Shown here one piece after another: positions 51,857-61,701 of a stretch of 64,000 bases of DNA (positions are counted from its first letter, which is position 1; every line of letters starts with the position of its first letter). Under the pieces are notes generated by a model. That model saw only the letters and a list, made by a program, of their open reading frames with translations, had not been told where the DNA came from and made no database searches. The stretch is from the NCBI RefSeq assembly GCF_008705135.1, contig NZ_CP023694.1:7167001-7231000 (forward strand), read 5' to 3'. The DNA is from Streptomyces coeruleorubidus. Lineage in GTDB: Bacteria > Actinomycetota > Actinomycetes > Streptomycetales > Streptomycetaceae. A program made the translations under genes and the position numbers.

Positions 51857-53323
51857 GTGGGCGAGCTGTACATCGACGGCGAGTGGACCCAGGCGGCGGC
51901 CGGTGGCCGGCGGGAGGTGGTCAACCCCTACGACGCGTCCGTCGTCACCACCGTCGACGAGGCCGACGCCACCGACGTGGACCGCGCCGTGCGCGCCGCC
52001 CGGCGCGCCTTCGACGAGGAGGACTGGGCGAACGCCACCTCCCGCCACCGGGCCGACCTCCTGCTGCGCGTCCGCGACCTGCTGCTGCGCGACCAGGAGG
52101 ACATCGCCCGCACCGAGACCCTCGACACCGGCAAGACGCTGGCCGAGGCCCGCATCGACGTGGAGGACGTGGCGAACGCCTTCCGCTACTACGCCGAACT
52201 CGCGGGCAAGGACGGCGGCCGGGTCGTGGACGTCGGCCCGGACGTCCTCAGCCGCGTCGTCTACCAGCCGGTCGGCGTCTGCGCGCTCATCGCCCCCTGG
52301 AACTACCCGCTGCTCCAGGCCTCCTGGAAGGTCGCCCCGGCGCTGGCCGCCGGCAACACCTTCGTCCTCAAGCCCAGCGAGACCACACCGCTCACCACGA
52401 TCGCCATGATCCGGCTCATCGAGGAGGCCGGCGCACCGCCCGGCGTCGCCAACCTGGTGCTGGGCTCCGGGGCGACCGTAGGCGCGGCCCTGATCAGCCA
52501 CCCCGAGGTCGACCTGGTGTCCTTCACCGGCGGCCTGACCACCGGGCGGTCCATCATGGCCGGCGCCGCCGAGGGCCCGCGCAACATCGCGCTCGAACTC
52601 GGCGGCAAGAACCCCAACATCGTCTTCGCGGACGCCGACTTCGACGCCGCCGTGGACTACGCGCTGGACGCCGCCTTCCTGCATTCCGGGCAGGTCTGCT
52701 CGGCCGGTTCGCGCCTGCTGGTCCAGGACTCGCTGCACGACGGGTTCGTCGAGGCCCTCGCCCGCCGCGCCCAGGCCATCCGGCTCGGCAACGGCATGGC
52801 GGAGGGCACCGAGAGCGGCCCGCTCAGCTCCGCCGAGCACCGCGAGAAGGTCGAGCGCTACATCGCCATCGCCCAGGAGGAGGGCGCCCGCCTCGTCACC
52901 GGCGGCACCCGCCCCGACGACCCCGCCCTGAGCCGCGGCTTCTTCCTGCTGCCGACGATCTTCGCCGACTGCGACCGGTCGATGCGGATCGTCCAGGAGG
53001 AGGTCTTCGGCCCGGTGGTCACCGTCGAGCGCTTCGGCACCGAGGACGAGGCGGTGGAACTGGCCAACGACACGCGCTACGGCCTGGCCGGCGGGGTGTG
53101 GACCTCCGACGCGAGCCGCGCCCAGCGCGTCGCCCAGCGGCTGCGGCACGGCACCGTCTGGATCAACGACTTCCACCCCTACGTGCCGCAGGCGGAGTGG
53201 GGCGGCTTCGGCCGCTCCGGCGTCGGACGCGAACTCGGCCCCACCGGGCTGCGCGAGTACCAGGAGGCCAAGCACATCTACCAGAACCTCGCCCCCGCCC
53301 CCTCCGGCTGGTTCAAGGGCTGA
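51857..53323 (+). CDS. betB: Aldehyde dehydrogenase, betaine-aldehyde dehydrogenase type
   Basis: 488 aa, GTG start with AAGGAGG 6 bases upstream. NAD-binding and catalytic motifs [20 protein letters not shown], Glu in [13 protein letters not shown], nucleophile Cys281 in [19 protein letters not shown]. The GQVCSA context is common in betaine-aldehyde dehydrogenases, which make glycine betaine. The next two genes (choline-oxidase-like GMC enzyme, permease) support a choline-to-betaine route; another amino-alcohol is possible. Confidence 0.82.
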   Translation: MGELYIDGEWTQAAAGGRREVVNPYDASVVTTVDEADATDVDRAVRAARRAFDEEDWANATSRHRADLLLRVRDLLLRDQEDIARTETLDTGKTLAEARIDVEDVANAFRYYAELAGKDGGRVVDVGPDVLSRVVYQPVGVCALIAPWNYPLLQASWKVAPALAAGNTFVLKPSETTPLTTIAMIRLIEEAGAPPGVANLVLGSGATVGAALISHPEVDLVSFTGGLTTGRSIMAGAAEGPRNIALELGGKNPNIVFADADFDAAVDYALDAAFLHSGQVCSAGSRLLVQDSLHDGFVEALARRAQAIRLGNGMAEGTESGPLSSAEHREKVERYIAIAQEEGARLVTGGTRPDDPALSRGFFLLPTIFADCDRSMRIVQEEVFGPVVTVERFGTEDEAVELANDTRYGLAGGVWTSDASRAQRVAQRLRHGTVWINDFHPYVPQAEWGGFGRSGVGRELGPTGLREYQEAKHIYQNLAPAPSGWFKG

Positions 53324-53347
53324 ACGACACAGAAAGCAGGGCACCGC

Positions 53348-54928
53348 ATGGCCCCCACCACCGCGCACGGCGCCGAGTCCGCCTACGACTACGTCATCGT
53401 CGGCGGCGGCACCGCCGGCTGCGTGCTCGCCGCCCGCCTGAGCGAGGACCCCGACTGCCGCGTCTGCGTCGTCGAGGGCGGCCCCAGCGACGTCGGCGAC
53501 GAGCGCATCCTGCGCCTGCGCAACTGGATCAACCTGCTGGGCTCGGAGTTCGACTACGGCTACACCACCGTCGAGCAGCCGCGCGGCAACTCCCACATCC
53601 TGCACTCACGGGCCCGCGTCCTCGGCGGCTGCTCCTCGCACAACACCCTGATCAGCTTCCTGCCGCTGCCGCAGGACCTCGACGACTGGGTGAACGGGGG
53701 CTGCACCGGCTGGGACCCGGCGACGATCCTCCCCTACCGCGACCGGCTGCTCACCCGGATCGTCCCGGTGGCCGAGGCCGACCGCAATCCCATCGCCAAG
53801 GACTTCGTCACCGCCGCCTCCCGCGCCCTCGGCGTCCCCGTCGTCGACGACTTCAACGCCGAGCCCTTCGCCGACGGCACCGGCTTCTTCTCCCTGGCCT
53901 ACCAGCCCGAGGGCAACCTGCGCTCCTCCGCGTCCGTCGCCTACCTCCACCCCGTCCTGGACCGGCCCAACCTCACCCTCCTGCTGGAGACCTGGGCGCA
54001 CCGGCTGCTCCCCGACGAGTCGGGCCGGCTGACCCGCGTCGCCGTCCGTGGCGCCGACGGCGAACCCGGCACCGTGCGCGCCGAGCGTGAACTCCTCCTG
54101 TGCGCGGGTGCCATCGACACCCCGCGCCTGCTGATGCTCTCCGGACTCGGCCCGGCCGACGACCTGCGCGGCCTGGGCATCGACGTCCGGGCCGACCTGC
54201 CCGGCGTGGGCGAGAACCTGCTGGACCACCCCGAGTCCGTGATCGTCTGGGAGACGGAGGGGCCGCTGCCGCCCAACTCCGCGATGGACTCCGACGCCGG
54301 CCTGTTCCTGCGCCGCGACCAGGGCCAGCCGCGCCCCGACCTGATGTTCCACTTCTACCAGGTGCCGTTCACCGTCAACACCGAGCGCCTGGGCTACCCC
54401 GTGCCGCCGTACGGGGTGTGCATGACGCCCAACGTGCCGCGCGCCCGCTCCACCGGCCGCATGTGGCTGCGCAGCTCCGACCCCGCCGAGCATCCCGCCC
54501 TGGACTTCCGGTACTTCACCGACCCCGAGGGGCACGACGAACGCACCATCGTGGAGGGGCTGAAGGTCGCCCGCGAGGTCGCCGCCACCGCCCCGCTGCG
54601 CGACTGGCTCGTCCGCGAGGTGGCGCCCGGCCCGGACGTCGTCTCCGACGCCGACCTCTCGGAGTACGGCCGCCGCGCGGCGCACACCGTCTACCACCCG
54701 GCGGGCACCTGCCGCATGGGCGCACCGGACGACCCGATGGCCGTGTGCGACGCGGAGTTGAGACTGCTCGGCGTCGAGGGCGTGCGGATCGTCGACGCGT
54801 CGGTGTTCCCGACGATGCCCACCATCAACCCGATGGTGACCGTCCTGCTCGCCGCCGAACGCGCCGCCGATCTGATCAGCGACCGCCCCGGCCCCACGGA
54901 ACAGTCGAAACAGGAGGCCCGCCAGTGA
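53348..54928 (+). CDS. betA: GMC-family flavin oxidoreductase, choline dehydrogenase-like
   Basis: 526 aa. ADP-binding [20 protein letters not shown] at about 15-34, GMC signature region [12 protein letters not shown], second signature [16 protein letters not shown], and the active-site segment HPAGTCRMG with a second conserved region [22 protein letters not shown] enzymes oxidise alcohols with FAD. With the ALDH 24 bases upstream and an overlapping permease, oxidation of choline to betaine aldehyde is the best guess. Confidence 0.8.
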   Translation: MAPTTAHGAESAYDYVIVGGGTAGCVLAARLSEDPDCRVCVVEGGPSDVGDERILRLRNWINLLGSEFDYGYTTVEQPRGNSHILHSRARVLGGCSSHNTLISFLPLPQDLDDWVNGGCTGWDPATILPYRDRLLTRIVPVAEADRNPIAKDFVTAASRALGVPVVDDFNAEPFADGTGFFSLAYQPEGNLRSSASVAYLHPVLDRPNLTLLLETWAHRLLPDESGRLTRVAVRGADGEPGTVRAERELLLCAGAIDTPRLLMLSGLGPADDLRGLGIDVRADLPGVGENLLDHPESVIVWETEGPLPPNSAMDSDAGLFLRRDQGQPRPDLMFHFYQVPFTVNTERLGYPVPPYGVCMTPNVPRARSTGRMWLRSSDPAEHPALDFRYFTDPEGHDERTIVEGLKVAREVAATAPLRDWLVREVAPGPDVVSDADLSEYGRRAAHTVYHPAGTCRMGAPDDPMAVCDAELRLLGVEGVRIVDASVFPTMPTINPMVTVLLAAERAADLISDRPGPTEQSKQEARQ

Positions 54929-56412
54929 CCGGTCAACAGCCCCCCGCACCGGCGGCCGGGGCCCCCTCGGCCGAGCCCGGCTCGGAGTTCCGCAAGGACA
55001 TGGGCCCCTGGGCCAACTTCGCCCTCGGCTTCACCTATCTCTCCCCGGTGGTGGGCACCTACACCCTCTTCGGCATCGCGATCGCCGACGGCGGACCGCC
55101 GATGATCTGGGCGTTCCTGGTCGCCGGCTGCGGCCAGTTCCTCGTCGCGCTGATCTTCGGCGAGATCGTCGCCCAGTACCCGATCGCGGGCGGTGTCTAC
55201 CCCTGGGCCCGGCGGCTGTGGGGCAAGCGCTGGGCGTGGATGACCGGCTGGGTGTACATGTGGGCGCTGCTGGTGACCATCACCTCCGTCGCCTACGGCG
55301 CCGGCCCCTACATCGCCATCCTCTTCGGCTTCAGAGCCACCGTGCACACCACCGTGCTGTGCACCGCCGTGCTCATCGTCGTCGCCATCCTCATCAACTA
55401 CCTGGGCACCAAGGCGTTGTCGGTGGCGGCGCTCATCGGTTTCGCCGGCGAGCTCATCGGCGCCCTCGTCGTCGGCGTCTACCTGCTGGCCACCCACCGT
55501 CACCAGGGCCTCGGCGTCATCTTCGACTCCTACGGCACCGGGGGAGACGGCTCCTACCTGCCGGCGTTCCTGGCAGCCGCCATCATCGGCCTCTACCAGT
55601 ACTACGGCTTCGAGGCGTGCGGCGACACCGCCGAGGAGGTCGCCCACCCCGGCCGGGTCATCCCCCGCGCGATGCGCCGCACCATCTACATCGGCGGCGC
55701 GGCGGCCACGTTCACCTGTATGTCGCTGCTGCTGTCGGTCACGGACTTCAACGCGATCATCTCAGGCGAGCAGGCCGACCCGGTGGTGGACGTGCTGTAC
55801 GACGCCATGGGCGAGACCGGGGCGCGGCTGGTGATGGCCGTGGTGCTGATCTCCTTCCTGTCCTGCACGATCAGCCTCCAGGCCGCGGCCGGGCGGCTCA
55901 TCTACTCCTACGCCCGTGACGAGATGATCGTCGGGTACCGGCTGCTGCGGCGGTTCGTCCACACCCGCGCCGTGCCGAGCTGGGCGCTGTTCGTGTCCGC
56001 GGCGGTGCCGCTGATCATCGCCTTCGCCTCGCTGCTCTCCGAGGACGCCCTCACCAACATCGTCTCGTTCGCGATCCTCGGCATCTACGGCTCGTTCCAG
56101 ATGGTGGTCCTGGCCGCGCTGCGCGCCCGGCTCAAGGGCTGGAAACCGGCGGGGGAGTTCACCCTGGGCCGCTGGGGACTCACGGTGAACATCGCCGCGC
56201 TGGCCTACGGCATCCTCGCCATCATCAACATCTGCTGGGCCCGCACCCCGGAGAAGTCCTGGTGGGAGAACTGGATCGTCCTGCTGTGCGGAGCGGTGGT
56301 GGTGGGTACCGGCGTGCTGTACATGTTCACCACTCACCACTACGGCCGCGGCGACGCACTTGCCGGTGACGCGGTGCCGAAGGAGGAGAAGGAGGCCGCG
56401 TCGAAGGGCTGA
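54925..56412 (+). CDS. APC-family permease of the choline-type cassette
   Basis: 495 aa from GTG 54925, overlapping the GMC stop; AGGAGG (54912-54917) lies 7 bases upstream. About 12 membrane segments; motifs YLSPVVGTYTLFGIAIADGG, IVAQYPIAGGVYPWARRLWG, YQYYGFEACGDTAEEVAHPG, AGRLIYSYARDEM. This is the GABA/choline permease branch of the APC superfamily. It probably brings in the alcohol or amine oxidised by the two upstream enzymes. Confidence 0.85.
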   Translation: MTGQQPPAPAAGAPSAEPGSEFRKDMGPWANFALGFTYLSPVVGTYTLFGIAIADGGPPMIWAFLVAGCGQFLVALIFGEIVAQYPIAGGVYPWARRLWGKRWAWMTGWVYMWALLVTITSVAYGAGPYIAILFGFRATVHTTVLCTAVLIVVAILINYLGTKALSVAALIGFAGELIGALVVGVYLLATHRHQGLGVIFDSYGTGGDGSYLPAFLAAAIIGLYQYYGFEACGDTAEEVAHPGRVIPRAMRRTIYIGGAAATFTCMSLLLSVTDFNAIISGEQADPVVDVLYDAMGETGARLVMAVVLISFLSCTISLQAAAGRLIYSYARDEMIVGYRLLRRFVHTRAVPSWALFVSAAVPLIIAFASLLSEDALTNIVSFAILGIYGSFQMVVLAALRARLKGWKPAGEFTLGRWGLTVNIAALAYGILAIINICWARTPEKSWWENWIVLLCGAVVVGTGVLYMFTTHHYGRGDALAGDAVPKEEKEAASKG

Positions 56413-56427
56413 CGGGCGGTCCCCGCG

Positions 56428-57867
56428 TCAACGCCGCAGCAGTACCTTCCGGGTGGCGCGGGCCAGCCGGCGGACCGGGCGTCGCGATCGCGGCGCCGGT
56501 CCCGACCGGTCCAGCCACCACTCCCGGAGTTCCCGGCGCGCCGCGACGTCCCCGGGCCGCCCGGCGGACAGGAGGCGCTCGGCGAAGGTGAGGGCGTCGC
56601 GCCGGTAGCCGCCGGTCATCGGCTGGGTCTGGGCGTACGCGAGGAAGGCCGTACGGTAGTCCACCCCGAGGATCTCCGGCAGTTCGGGCGCGACCTTCGC
56701 CACGACATCCGCCCGCTTGGCGGCCAGGGCCCGCGCCTGTACGCCGACCCGCGCCCGGTCGAACCCCTCGGGCACGGGCGTCCCCGCGACCAGCGCGGAC
56801 AGCAGTGCGGCCTGCGCGAGCCCGAGCCGCTGCCGGGCCTCGTCGACGCCCGTGTGTTCGGGCCGGCCGGAGGCGCCCCGTGTCGCCCCGGCCGCCCCGG
56901 TCTGATGGCCCTGCGGCGTCGCCCCGTAGCCGCGCGCGGGAACGTCGGCGCGGACCTCGCTCCAGCCTCCGGCCGCCGCCTCCGGTCGCCCCGCGGCGAC
57001 CGCATGGCCCGCCGCGCGCACCTCCGCCTTCACCCGCTCGACGGCCCCCGCCTCCACGGCCCGCCGGATCGAGGCCAGCTCGGCCTCCAGCTCCGCCGGT
57101 TCCGGGAAGTTCTCGTCGCGTTCCAGCAGGACCCCCGGAGGGGAGACGCGGGATGCGAGGTCGGTCAGGACGTCCAGGACCGGACGGGGGACGGGGTGGG
57201 CGTGACTGTCGTGCCAGACGCCGTCGCGTTCGAAGCCGCCGGCGACATGGACGTAGGCGATGGCCTCCAGGGGCAGCTCGGCGAGGGCCTTGGCCGGGTC
57301 CTCGGCGCGGTTGACGTGGTTGGTGTGCAGGTTGGCCACGTCGATGAGGAGCCGGACGCCCGTGCGGTCGGCCAGCTCGTACAGGAACTGGCCCTCCGTC
57401 ATCTCCTCGCCGGGCCAGGAGAACAGCGCGGCGATGTTCTCGACGGCCAGCGGCACCGGCAGCGCCTCCTGCGCGATGCGCACGTTCTCGCACAGCACGT
57501 CGAGCGCGTCCCGGGTCCGGGGGACGGGCAGCAGATGGCCCGCCTCCAGGTGCGGGGTCGCCGTCAGAGCACCGCCGGCCCGTACGAACGCGATGTGCTC
57601 GGTGACCAGCGGCGAGCCGAGTGCCTCTGCCCGTTCGGCCAGCGCGGTCAGACGGCCTTCGTCGGGGCGGTCCGCACCTCCGAGGCCGAGCGAGACGCCG
57701 TGCGGCACCACGGTGACGCCGCGCTCGCGCAGCCGCCGCAGCGAGTCGGGCAGATGGCCGGGGCAGACGTTCTCGGCCACGGCCTCGACCCAGTCGATGC
57801 CCGGCATGCGCTCTATGGCGTCCGCGATCTCCGGTCGCCACCCGATGCCCGTCCCCAGTCGCTCCAT
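56428..57867 (-). CDS. DUF692 / MNIO-family multinuclear non-heme iron oxidase with C-terminal partner-like domain
   Basis: 479 aa. TIM-barrel DUF692 domain (about 1-275) with the metal-ligand stretches [69 protein letters not shown] and [14 protein letters not shown] enzymes such as MbnB and TglH modify cysteines in small peptides. An Ala/Gly linker (about 290-335) leads to a helical domain ([14 protein letters not shown] ... [17 protein letters not shown]) that resembles the DUF2063-like partners of MNIOs, so the partner may be fused. No Cys-rich precursor is adjacent; the nearest candidate context is the TIGR04222 gene 5.8 kb away. Confidence 0.8.
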   Translation of the reverse strand: MERLGTGIGWRPEIADAIERMPGIDWVEAVAENVCPGHLPDSLRRLRERGVTVVPHGVSLGLGGADRPDEGRLTALAERAEALGSPLVTEHIAFVRAGGALTATPHLEAGHLLPVPRTRDALDVLCENVRIAQEALPVPLAVENIAALFSWPGEEMTEGQFLYELADRTGVRLLIDVANLHTNHVNRAEDPAKALAELPLEAIAYVHVAGGFERDGVWHDSHAHPVPRPVLDVLTDLASRVSPPGVLLERDENFPEPAELEAELASIRRAVEAGAVERVKAEVRAAGHAVAAGRPEAAAGGWSEVRADVPARGYGATPQGHQTGAAGATRGASGRPEHTGVDEARQRLGLAQAALLSALVAGTPVPEGFDRARVGVQARALAAKRADVVAKVAPELPEILGVDYRTAFLAYAQTQPMTGGYRRDALTFAERLLSAGRPGDVAARRELREWWLDRSGPAPRSRRPVRRLARATRKVLLRR

Positions 57868-57978
57868 CGTCCCCTCCTCCGCACCGCCGGTTCCTCGAAC
57901 GTGAGGGGGGTATGGCCCAGCCGCCCGTCCCCGAACCCCGCCACGGGCACCTTCAGAGGAACATTTGAGGTTCGGCCC

Positions 57979-58011
57979 ACCGACGGATCACCGACGGATC
58001 ACTGACGGATC
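57979..58011. repeat. 11-bp tandem triplicate
   Basis: ACCGACGGATC at 57979-57989 and 57990-58000, then ACTGACGGATC at 58001-58011. It lies between the divergent MNIO and K+ channel genes and may be a regulatory array or simple slippage product. Confidence 0.85.
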
Positions 58012-58074
58012 TCCGGCTCCACCGTCGGAGGCGCCGGGGTCGCGCCACCCCCTGATGCGTCGTAGACCGGACGC

Positions 58075-58614
58075 ATGAGCGACGGCAGCGAACAGGCGGC
58101 CCCGGTCTCGACGCGGCGGCTGTGGGCCGGGGCCGGGGGACTGGTGGTGGTCGTCGGCACGGCCTATTTCCTGCTCCCGCTGGAGGGGCTCGGCGCCGAC
58201 CGCCCCTGGCTGGGCTGGCCGTTGTTCGCATTGTGCCTGGGGTTGCTGGCCGCGCTGCTGCTGCGCCAGGTGCGCGACGTCGTGCTGGAGAAGCCGCATA
58301 CCCGGCCGGGCGTGATGATCCCGCTGCTGATGTGCCTGGCCGTGCTGGTCTTCTCGTCGGGGTACTACGCCCTCGCCCAGCGGCCGGGCCAGTTCACCGG
58401 CCTGAACACCCGCGTGGACGCGCTGTACTTCACCGTCGTCACGCTCGCGACCGTCGGCTACGGGGACATCACCCCGAGCGGGCAGGAGGCCCGCCTGGTG
58501 GCCGTCGCCCAGATCCTTTACGCGTTCGTCTTCCTCACGGCGGCGGCCACCGCGCTGTCGCGCCGGCTGCACGCGGTGGTCGCCGCGCGCGACCGGCGCC
58601 CGCCGCCCTCCTGA
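58075..58614 (+). CDS. Two-pore-domain-like small potassium channel protein
   Basis: 179 aa. Hydrophobic segments at about 15-35, 45-65, 78-100 and 145-165, with the pore helix and selectivity filter TLATVGYGD (filter 126-131) before the last. This is the minimal ion-channel (Ion_trans_2) fold; four pore loops must assemble from separate subunits. The short tail lacks an RCK domain, so no ligand gating is evident. Confidence 0.88.
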   Translation: MSDGSEQAAPVSTRRLWAGAGGLVVVVGTAYFLLPLEGLGADRPWLGWPLFALCLGLLAALLLRQVRDVVLEKPHTRPGVMIPLLMCLAVLVFSSGYYALAQRPGQFTGLNTRVDALYFTVVTLATVGYGDITPSGQEARLVAVAQILYAFVFLTAAATALSRRLHAVVAARDRRPPPS

Positions 58615-58647
58615 CCCGGGGCGGCCGGGGACGGCAGGGCGCGGCGC

Positions 58648-59103
58648 CTACGCCGAGCGGGTGGAGCGGTAGTTGAACAGCGACCACAGCACGAACAGGC
58701 CGGTCAGGATCATGATGATCGACCAGAACGGCTGGTAGGGCAGCCACATGAAGTTCGCGATCAGCGCCAGTCCGACCACGACCGCGCCCACGACCCGGGC
58801 CCAGCCGGCCCCGGTGAACAGGCCGAACCCGGCCGCCACCACGAGCACACCGACGATCAGGTGGATCCAGCCCCACGCGGTCAGGTCGAACTCGAAGACG
58901 TACTCGCCGAAGCTCGTGTACACCTCGTCGTCGGCGATGGCCGTGATGCCCTGGAGCACCGCGAACAGGCCGTAGACGACCATCAGGGTGCCGCCGAGAG
59001 CGAGACCCCCGGTCGCCAGGGGGTCGCCGGAACCGCCGGGGCCGCCGGGCGTCCGGTCGTCGGGGGCGGGCGGGGCGGGGGGAGGGGGCGCGGCGCTGGA
59101 CAT
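58648..59103 (-). CDS. DUF7144-type four-helix membrane protein
   Basis: 151 aa from ATG 59103 (AGGAGG 6 bases upstream). A Pro/Gly-rich cytoplasmic start of about 35 residues, then four membrane segments: GTLMVVYGLFAVLQGITAIA, WGWIHLIVGVLVVAAGFGLF, VVGAVVVGLALIANFMWLPY, FWSIIMILTGLFVLWSLFNY. The DVYTSFGEYVFEF-like loop (EVYTSFGEYVFEFDLTAWGW) is characteristic. Widespread in Actinobacteria; function unknown. Confidence 0.8.
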   Translation of the reverse strand: MSSAAPPPPAPPAPDDRTPGGPGGSGDPLATGGLALGGTLMVVYGLFAVLQGITAIADDEVYTSFGEYVFEFDLTAWGWIHLIVGVLVVAAGFGLFTGAGWARVVGAVVVGLALIANFMWLPYQPFWSIIMILTGLFVLWSLFNYRSTRSA

Positions 59104-59173
59104 GGCTGCCTCCTGGGTCGGGGTTGTCTGGTAACCCCACTGGAGCACCCGCCCGCCACCGGCGCGCCTGCGG

Positions 59174-59935
59174 CTACTCCGAACGGGTGGGCGCCGGACC
59201 GCCGGGCGCGTACGGTTCCCGGCGCAGCGCCGGGTGGTCCGCGACCACCGTGCACGAGCCGGGCGCGATCTCCGTGAACCCCGCGTCGCGGACCAACGGC
59301 AGGCCGCTGCGCGTCAGTCCGGGCCAGCGGGCCGGGTCGGCCGTGCGTACGGAGAGCGGGAAGCCCGCGTCCTGCCAGGCGGCCCGCTCCTCGTCGGGCA
59401 GCTCCCACCAGGCCAGTTGCGCGGCGTGCCCGGCCTGCGCCATCGCCTTGCCGGCCGACATGCCGAGGTCGGGGTTCAGCCACAGCACGGCGGCGGTGGG
59501 GTCCGCGTCCACCGGCGGTTCCGGGTCGTCCAGGTCGGTGCCGGAGACCTGGAGCCGGGCCAGGTCCTTGGGCCAGCCGTCCAGCGGGACCGGCGGGAAG
59601 ACCCGCACCTCGGCCGCCTTGCCGGTGATCGTGATGCCGGGCAGGGCCTCCGCCCGCCGCCATTCGGCGCCGCGGGCCCGTCGCACCACCTTGCGGATCC
59701 GGGTGTCCTGCCAGTCCCGCATCGCCTCGGCCCACGCGCCGTCGCCGGCCGACCGCTCGTCGCCGAGGATCGTCAGCACGGCCCGCGCGGCCGTCTCCAG
59801 CGCGTCCGTACGCGCCGGCGGGTCCGCCCGCTCGATCCGCACGACCAGGGGCAGCACGAACTGCGGTGCCGTGTCGCGGTCCGAGTGCTCGGAACGGAAG
59901 GGGCTGTCACTCACGGGCGTCGGGTCTTCGCTCAC
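59174..59935 (-). CDS. Peptidyl-tRNA hydrolase 2 family protein
   Basis: 253 aa. The C-terminal half carries the Pth2 motif LNPDLGMSAGKAMAQAGHA (154-171) and the PGSCTVVADHPALR end; the Lys and surrounding Gly/Ala fit the catalytic site. The N-terminal about 140 residues are an actinobacterial addition. It should release peptides from stalled peptidyl-tRNA, though the family also includes divergent proteins of unproven activity. Divergent from the ABC pair. Confidence 0.8.
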   Translation of the reverse strand: MSEDPTPVSDSPFRSEHSDRDTAPQFVLPLVVRIERADPPARTDALETAARAVLTILGDERSAGDGAWAEAMRDWQDTRIRKVVRRARGAEWRRAEALPGITITGKAAEVRVFPPVPLDGWPKDLARLQVSGTDLDDPEPPVDADPTAAVLWLNPDLGMSAGKAMAQAGHAAQLAWWELPDEERAAWQDAGFPLSVRTADPARWPGLTRSGLPLVRDAGFTEIAPGSCTVVADHPALRREPYAPGGPAPTRSE

Positions 59936-59977
59936 GAATCCCAGTGTGCCAGCCGGAAGATCGTGGAGGATGGGCCC

Positions 59978-60844
59978 ATGCGACCCGACCTGTGCCTGGA
60001 GAACGCGGGCCGCCGCTACGGCCTGCGCGGCCCCTGGGTGTTACGTGGTGTCGACCTGACCGTGGCACCCGGCCGGCTCGTCCGCGTCGAGGGCGGCAAC
60101 GGCACCGGCAAGTCCACCCTCCTGCGGCTGCTCGCCGGCATCGACGCCCCCAGCGAGGGCCGGATCACCGGCCGCCCGCGCACCGCGTACGTCCCCGAGC
60201 GGTTCCCGCCGGCCCTGCCGTTCACCGCCGCCGGCTACCTCACCCACCTCGGCACCGTGCACGGCCTGACCCGCGCGGCGGCCACCCGCGCCGCCGCCGA
60301 GTGGCTGGAGCGCCTCGGCGCCGCCGCCTACGCCGATACGCCGCTGGCACGGCTGTCGAAGGGCAGCAGCCAGAAGGTCGCGGTCGCCCAGGCCCTGCTC
60401 GGGGAGCCGGAGCTGCTGGTGCTGGACGAGGCGTGGACCGGCCTGGACACCGACGCCCGTGCCGAGCTGGAGCGGGCGGTCGCCGAGCGTACGGCGGCCG
60501 GCGGATCCGTGGTGTTCGTCGATCACGACCCGCGCCGCCTCGCGGGCCTGCCCGACGCGACGTACACCGTGCGCGACGGGAGCCTCGCCGAGCGCGCCGG
60601 GCCGGGACCGCTGCCGTCCGGACCACAGGTCACGGTCGAGGTCCAGGGCCCGCCGGACGGACGGCTTCCCGACGACGTGCGGCGGACCGTCACCGCCGCC
60701 GAGGAGACCGCGCCGGGCAGCCACCGCCTCACCGTCCCCGCCCCGCACTCCGACGTCCTGCTCCGCGCCCTGCTCACGGCCCACCCGCCCTGGCACGTGG
60801 TGCGTGTGGAGCGGCAGGCTGACGCCCCCGGGAGCCGCCGGTGA
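59978..60844 (+). CDS. ABC transporter ATP-binding protein with a TTA codon
   Basis: 288 aa, ATG with GGAGG (59965-59969) 8 bases upstream. Walker A GGNGTGKSTL (39-48), a variant signature LSKGSSQKVAVAQALLG, Walker B LLVLDEAWTGLD and H-loop VVFVDHD. Leu22 is encoded by TTA (60041-60043), the only in-frame TTA that I noticed in the window; in Streptomyces this codon is read by the developmentally controlled bldA tRNA. About 80 residues after the ATPase core are of unknown role. GTGA overlap with its permease. Substrate unknown; the layout suggests an exporter. Confidence 0.86.
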   Translation: MRPDLCLENAGRRYGLRGPWVLRGVDLTVAPGRLVRVEGGNGTGKSTLLRLLAGIDAPSEGRITGRPRTAYVPERFPPALPFTAAGYLTHLGTVHGLTRAAATRAAAEWLERLGAAAYADTPLARLSKGSSQKVAVAQALLGEPELLVLDEAWTGLDTDARAELERAVAERTAAGGSVVFVDHDPRRLAGLPDATYTVRDGSLAERAGPGPLPSGPQVTVEVQGPPDGRLPDDVRRTVTAAEETAPGSHRLTVPAPHSDVLLRALLTAHPPWHVVRVERQADAPGSRR

Positions 60845-61512
60845 CCGCCCTGCTGCGCTACCACGCCGCCCTGCTGCTGCGCTCCCAGCGCTGGCTGCCG
60901 CCGTTCCTGCTGTACGCCGCCTTCCTCGCCGTCAGCGTCCAGGCCGGACAGCCGGTGCTCGACTCGCTCGGCTACTCCGCCGCCGCGCTGCTGCCCGTCG
61001 CCGCCTGGCTGGCGCGGATCTGCGCCACGGCCGAGCCGCAGGCCGCGCGCGGCTGCGTGGCGGCGGCCGTCGGGCCCGCGCGCGCCCATGTGGCCTGCCT
61101 GCTGGTGGCGTTGTCCGGTGCGGCGGCGCTCGGCACGGTCGCGACCCTCGGCGTGACGCTGCTGAGCGCTCCGGTCGCCTCGGACCACCGCACCCCGGTG
61201 CCGCTCGCCCCCGCCTGCGGGGCCGGGCTGCTCGCCGCCCTGGCCTGCGCCCTGCTGGGCACGGCCGTCGGCGCGCTCACCAGCCGGCCACTGCTGCGGT
61301 CGCGGGGCCGTGCCGTCCTGGCGATGCTGCTCGCGGCGCTGCTGTCCCTCGTCGCGACGGGCTCCCCGGCGCAGGCGGCGGTGCAGGGCCTGGTGACCGG
61401 CTCACGGTCGGGCACCGTCCCCCTGCCGCTGCTGCCCCTGGCCGCGGCAGCCCTGCTCACGGCCGCCGCGCTGGCCCTGGCCGGTGCGCTCGCCGCCCGC
61501 AGGTCACCCTGA
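60841..61512 (+). CDS. ABC transporter permease subunit
   Basis: 223 aa, GTG start overlapping the ATPase stop. Six hydrophobic segments (first PPFLLYAAFLAVSVQAG, last LPLAAAALLTAAALALAGAL) separated by short loops, no binding-protein docking EAA loop, which fits an ABC-2-like exporter. It converges with and overlaps the small CxxC gene by 9 bases. Confidence 0.78.
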   Translation: MTALLRYHAALLLRSQRWLPPFLLYAAFLAVSVQAGQPVLDSLGYSAAALLPVAAWLARICATAEPQAARGCVAAAVGPARAHVACLLVALSGAAALGTVATLGVTLLSAPVASDHRTPVPLAPACGAGLLAALACALLGTAVGALTSRPLLRSRGRAVLAMLLAALLSLVATGSPAQAAVQGLVTGSRSGTVPLPLLPLAAAALLTAAALALAGALAARRSP

Positions 61513-61683
61513 GCAGGCGGTGCGCTGCGCCTCCTGCCACTCGCAGACCGGGCAGAGGGTGATGCCCTTGTACGACTCCGGATACTCCGTCGGCTCCCGG
61601 CACAGCACGCACTCCGCGTACGGCGGCCCCTCCGCCCGGGGCGGCCTGGTCGCGTCGATCAGGCAGTAGTCGTTCTCGCTCAT
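61504..61683 (-). CDS. 59-aa protein with two CxxC pairs (zinc-ribbon-like)
   Basis: Starts MSENDYCLIDATRPPRA; the pairs ECVLC (25-28) and LCPVC (44-47) are 16 residues apart, the spacing of a small zinc ribbon, and further Cys are at 7 and 57. GGAGG lies immediately before the ATG. It follows the deacetylase gene by 18 bases on the same strand, and its end overlaps the convergent permease. I do not know the family; a zinc-binding structural or adaptor role is inferred. Confidence 0.68.
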   Translation of the reverse strand: MSENDYCLIDATRPPRAEGPPYAECVLCREPTEYPESYKGITLCPVCEWQEAQRTACSG

Positions 61684-61701
61684 ACCTCCAGCGTAGGCCG
61701 G

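Noticed and set aside
57868-58074. A hidden Cys-rich precursor peptide next to the MNIO gene
   Set aside because: No short frame with clustered Cys codons and a ribosome site is present on either strand in this gap.
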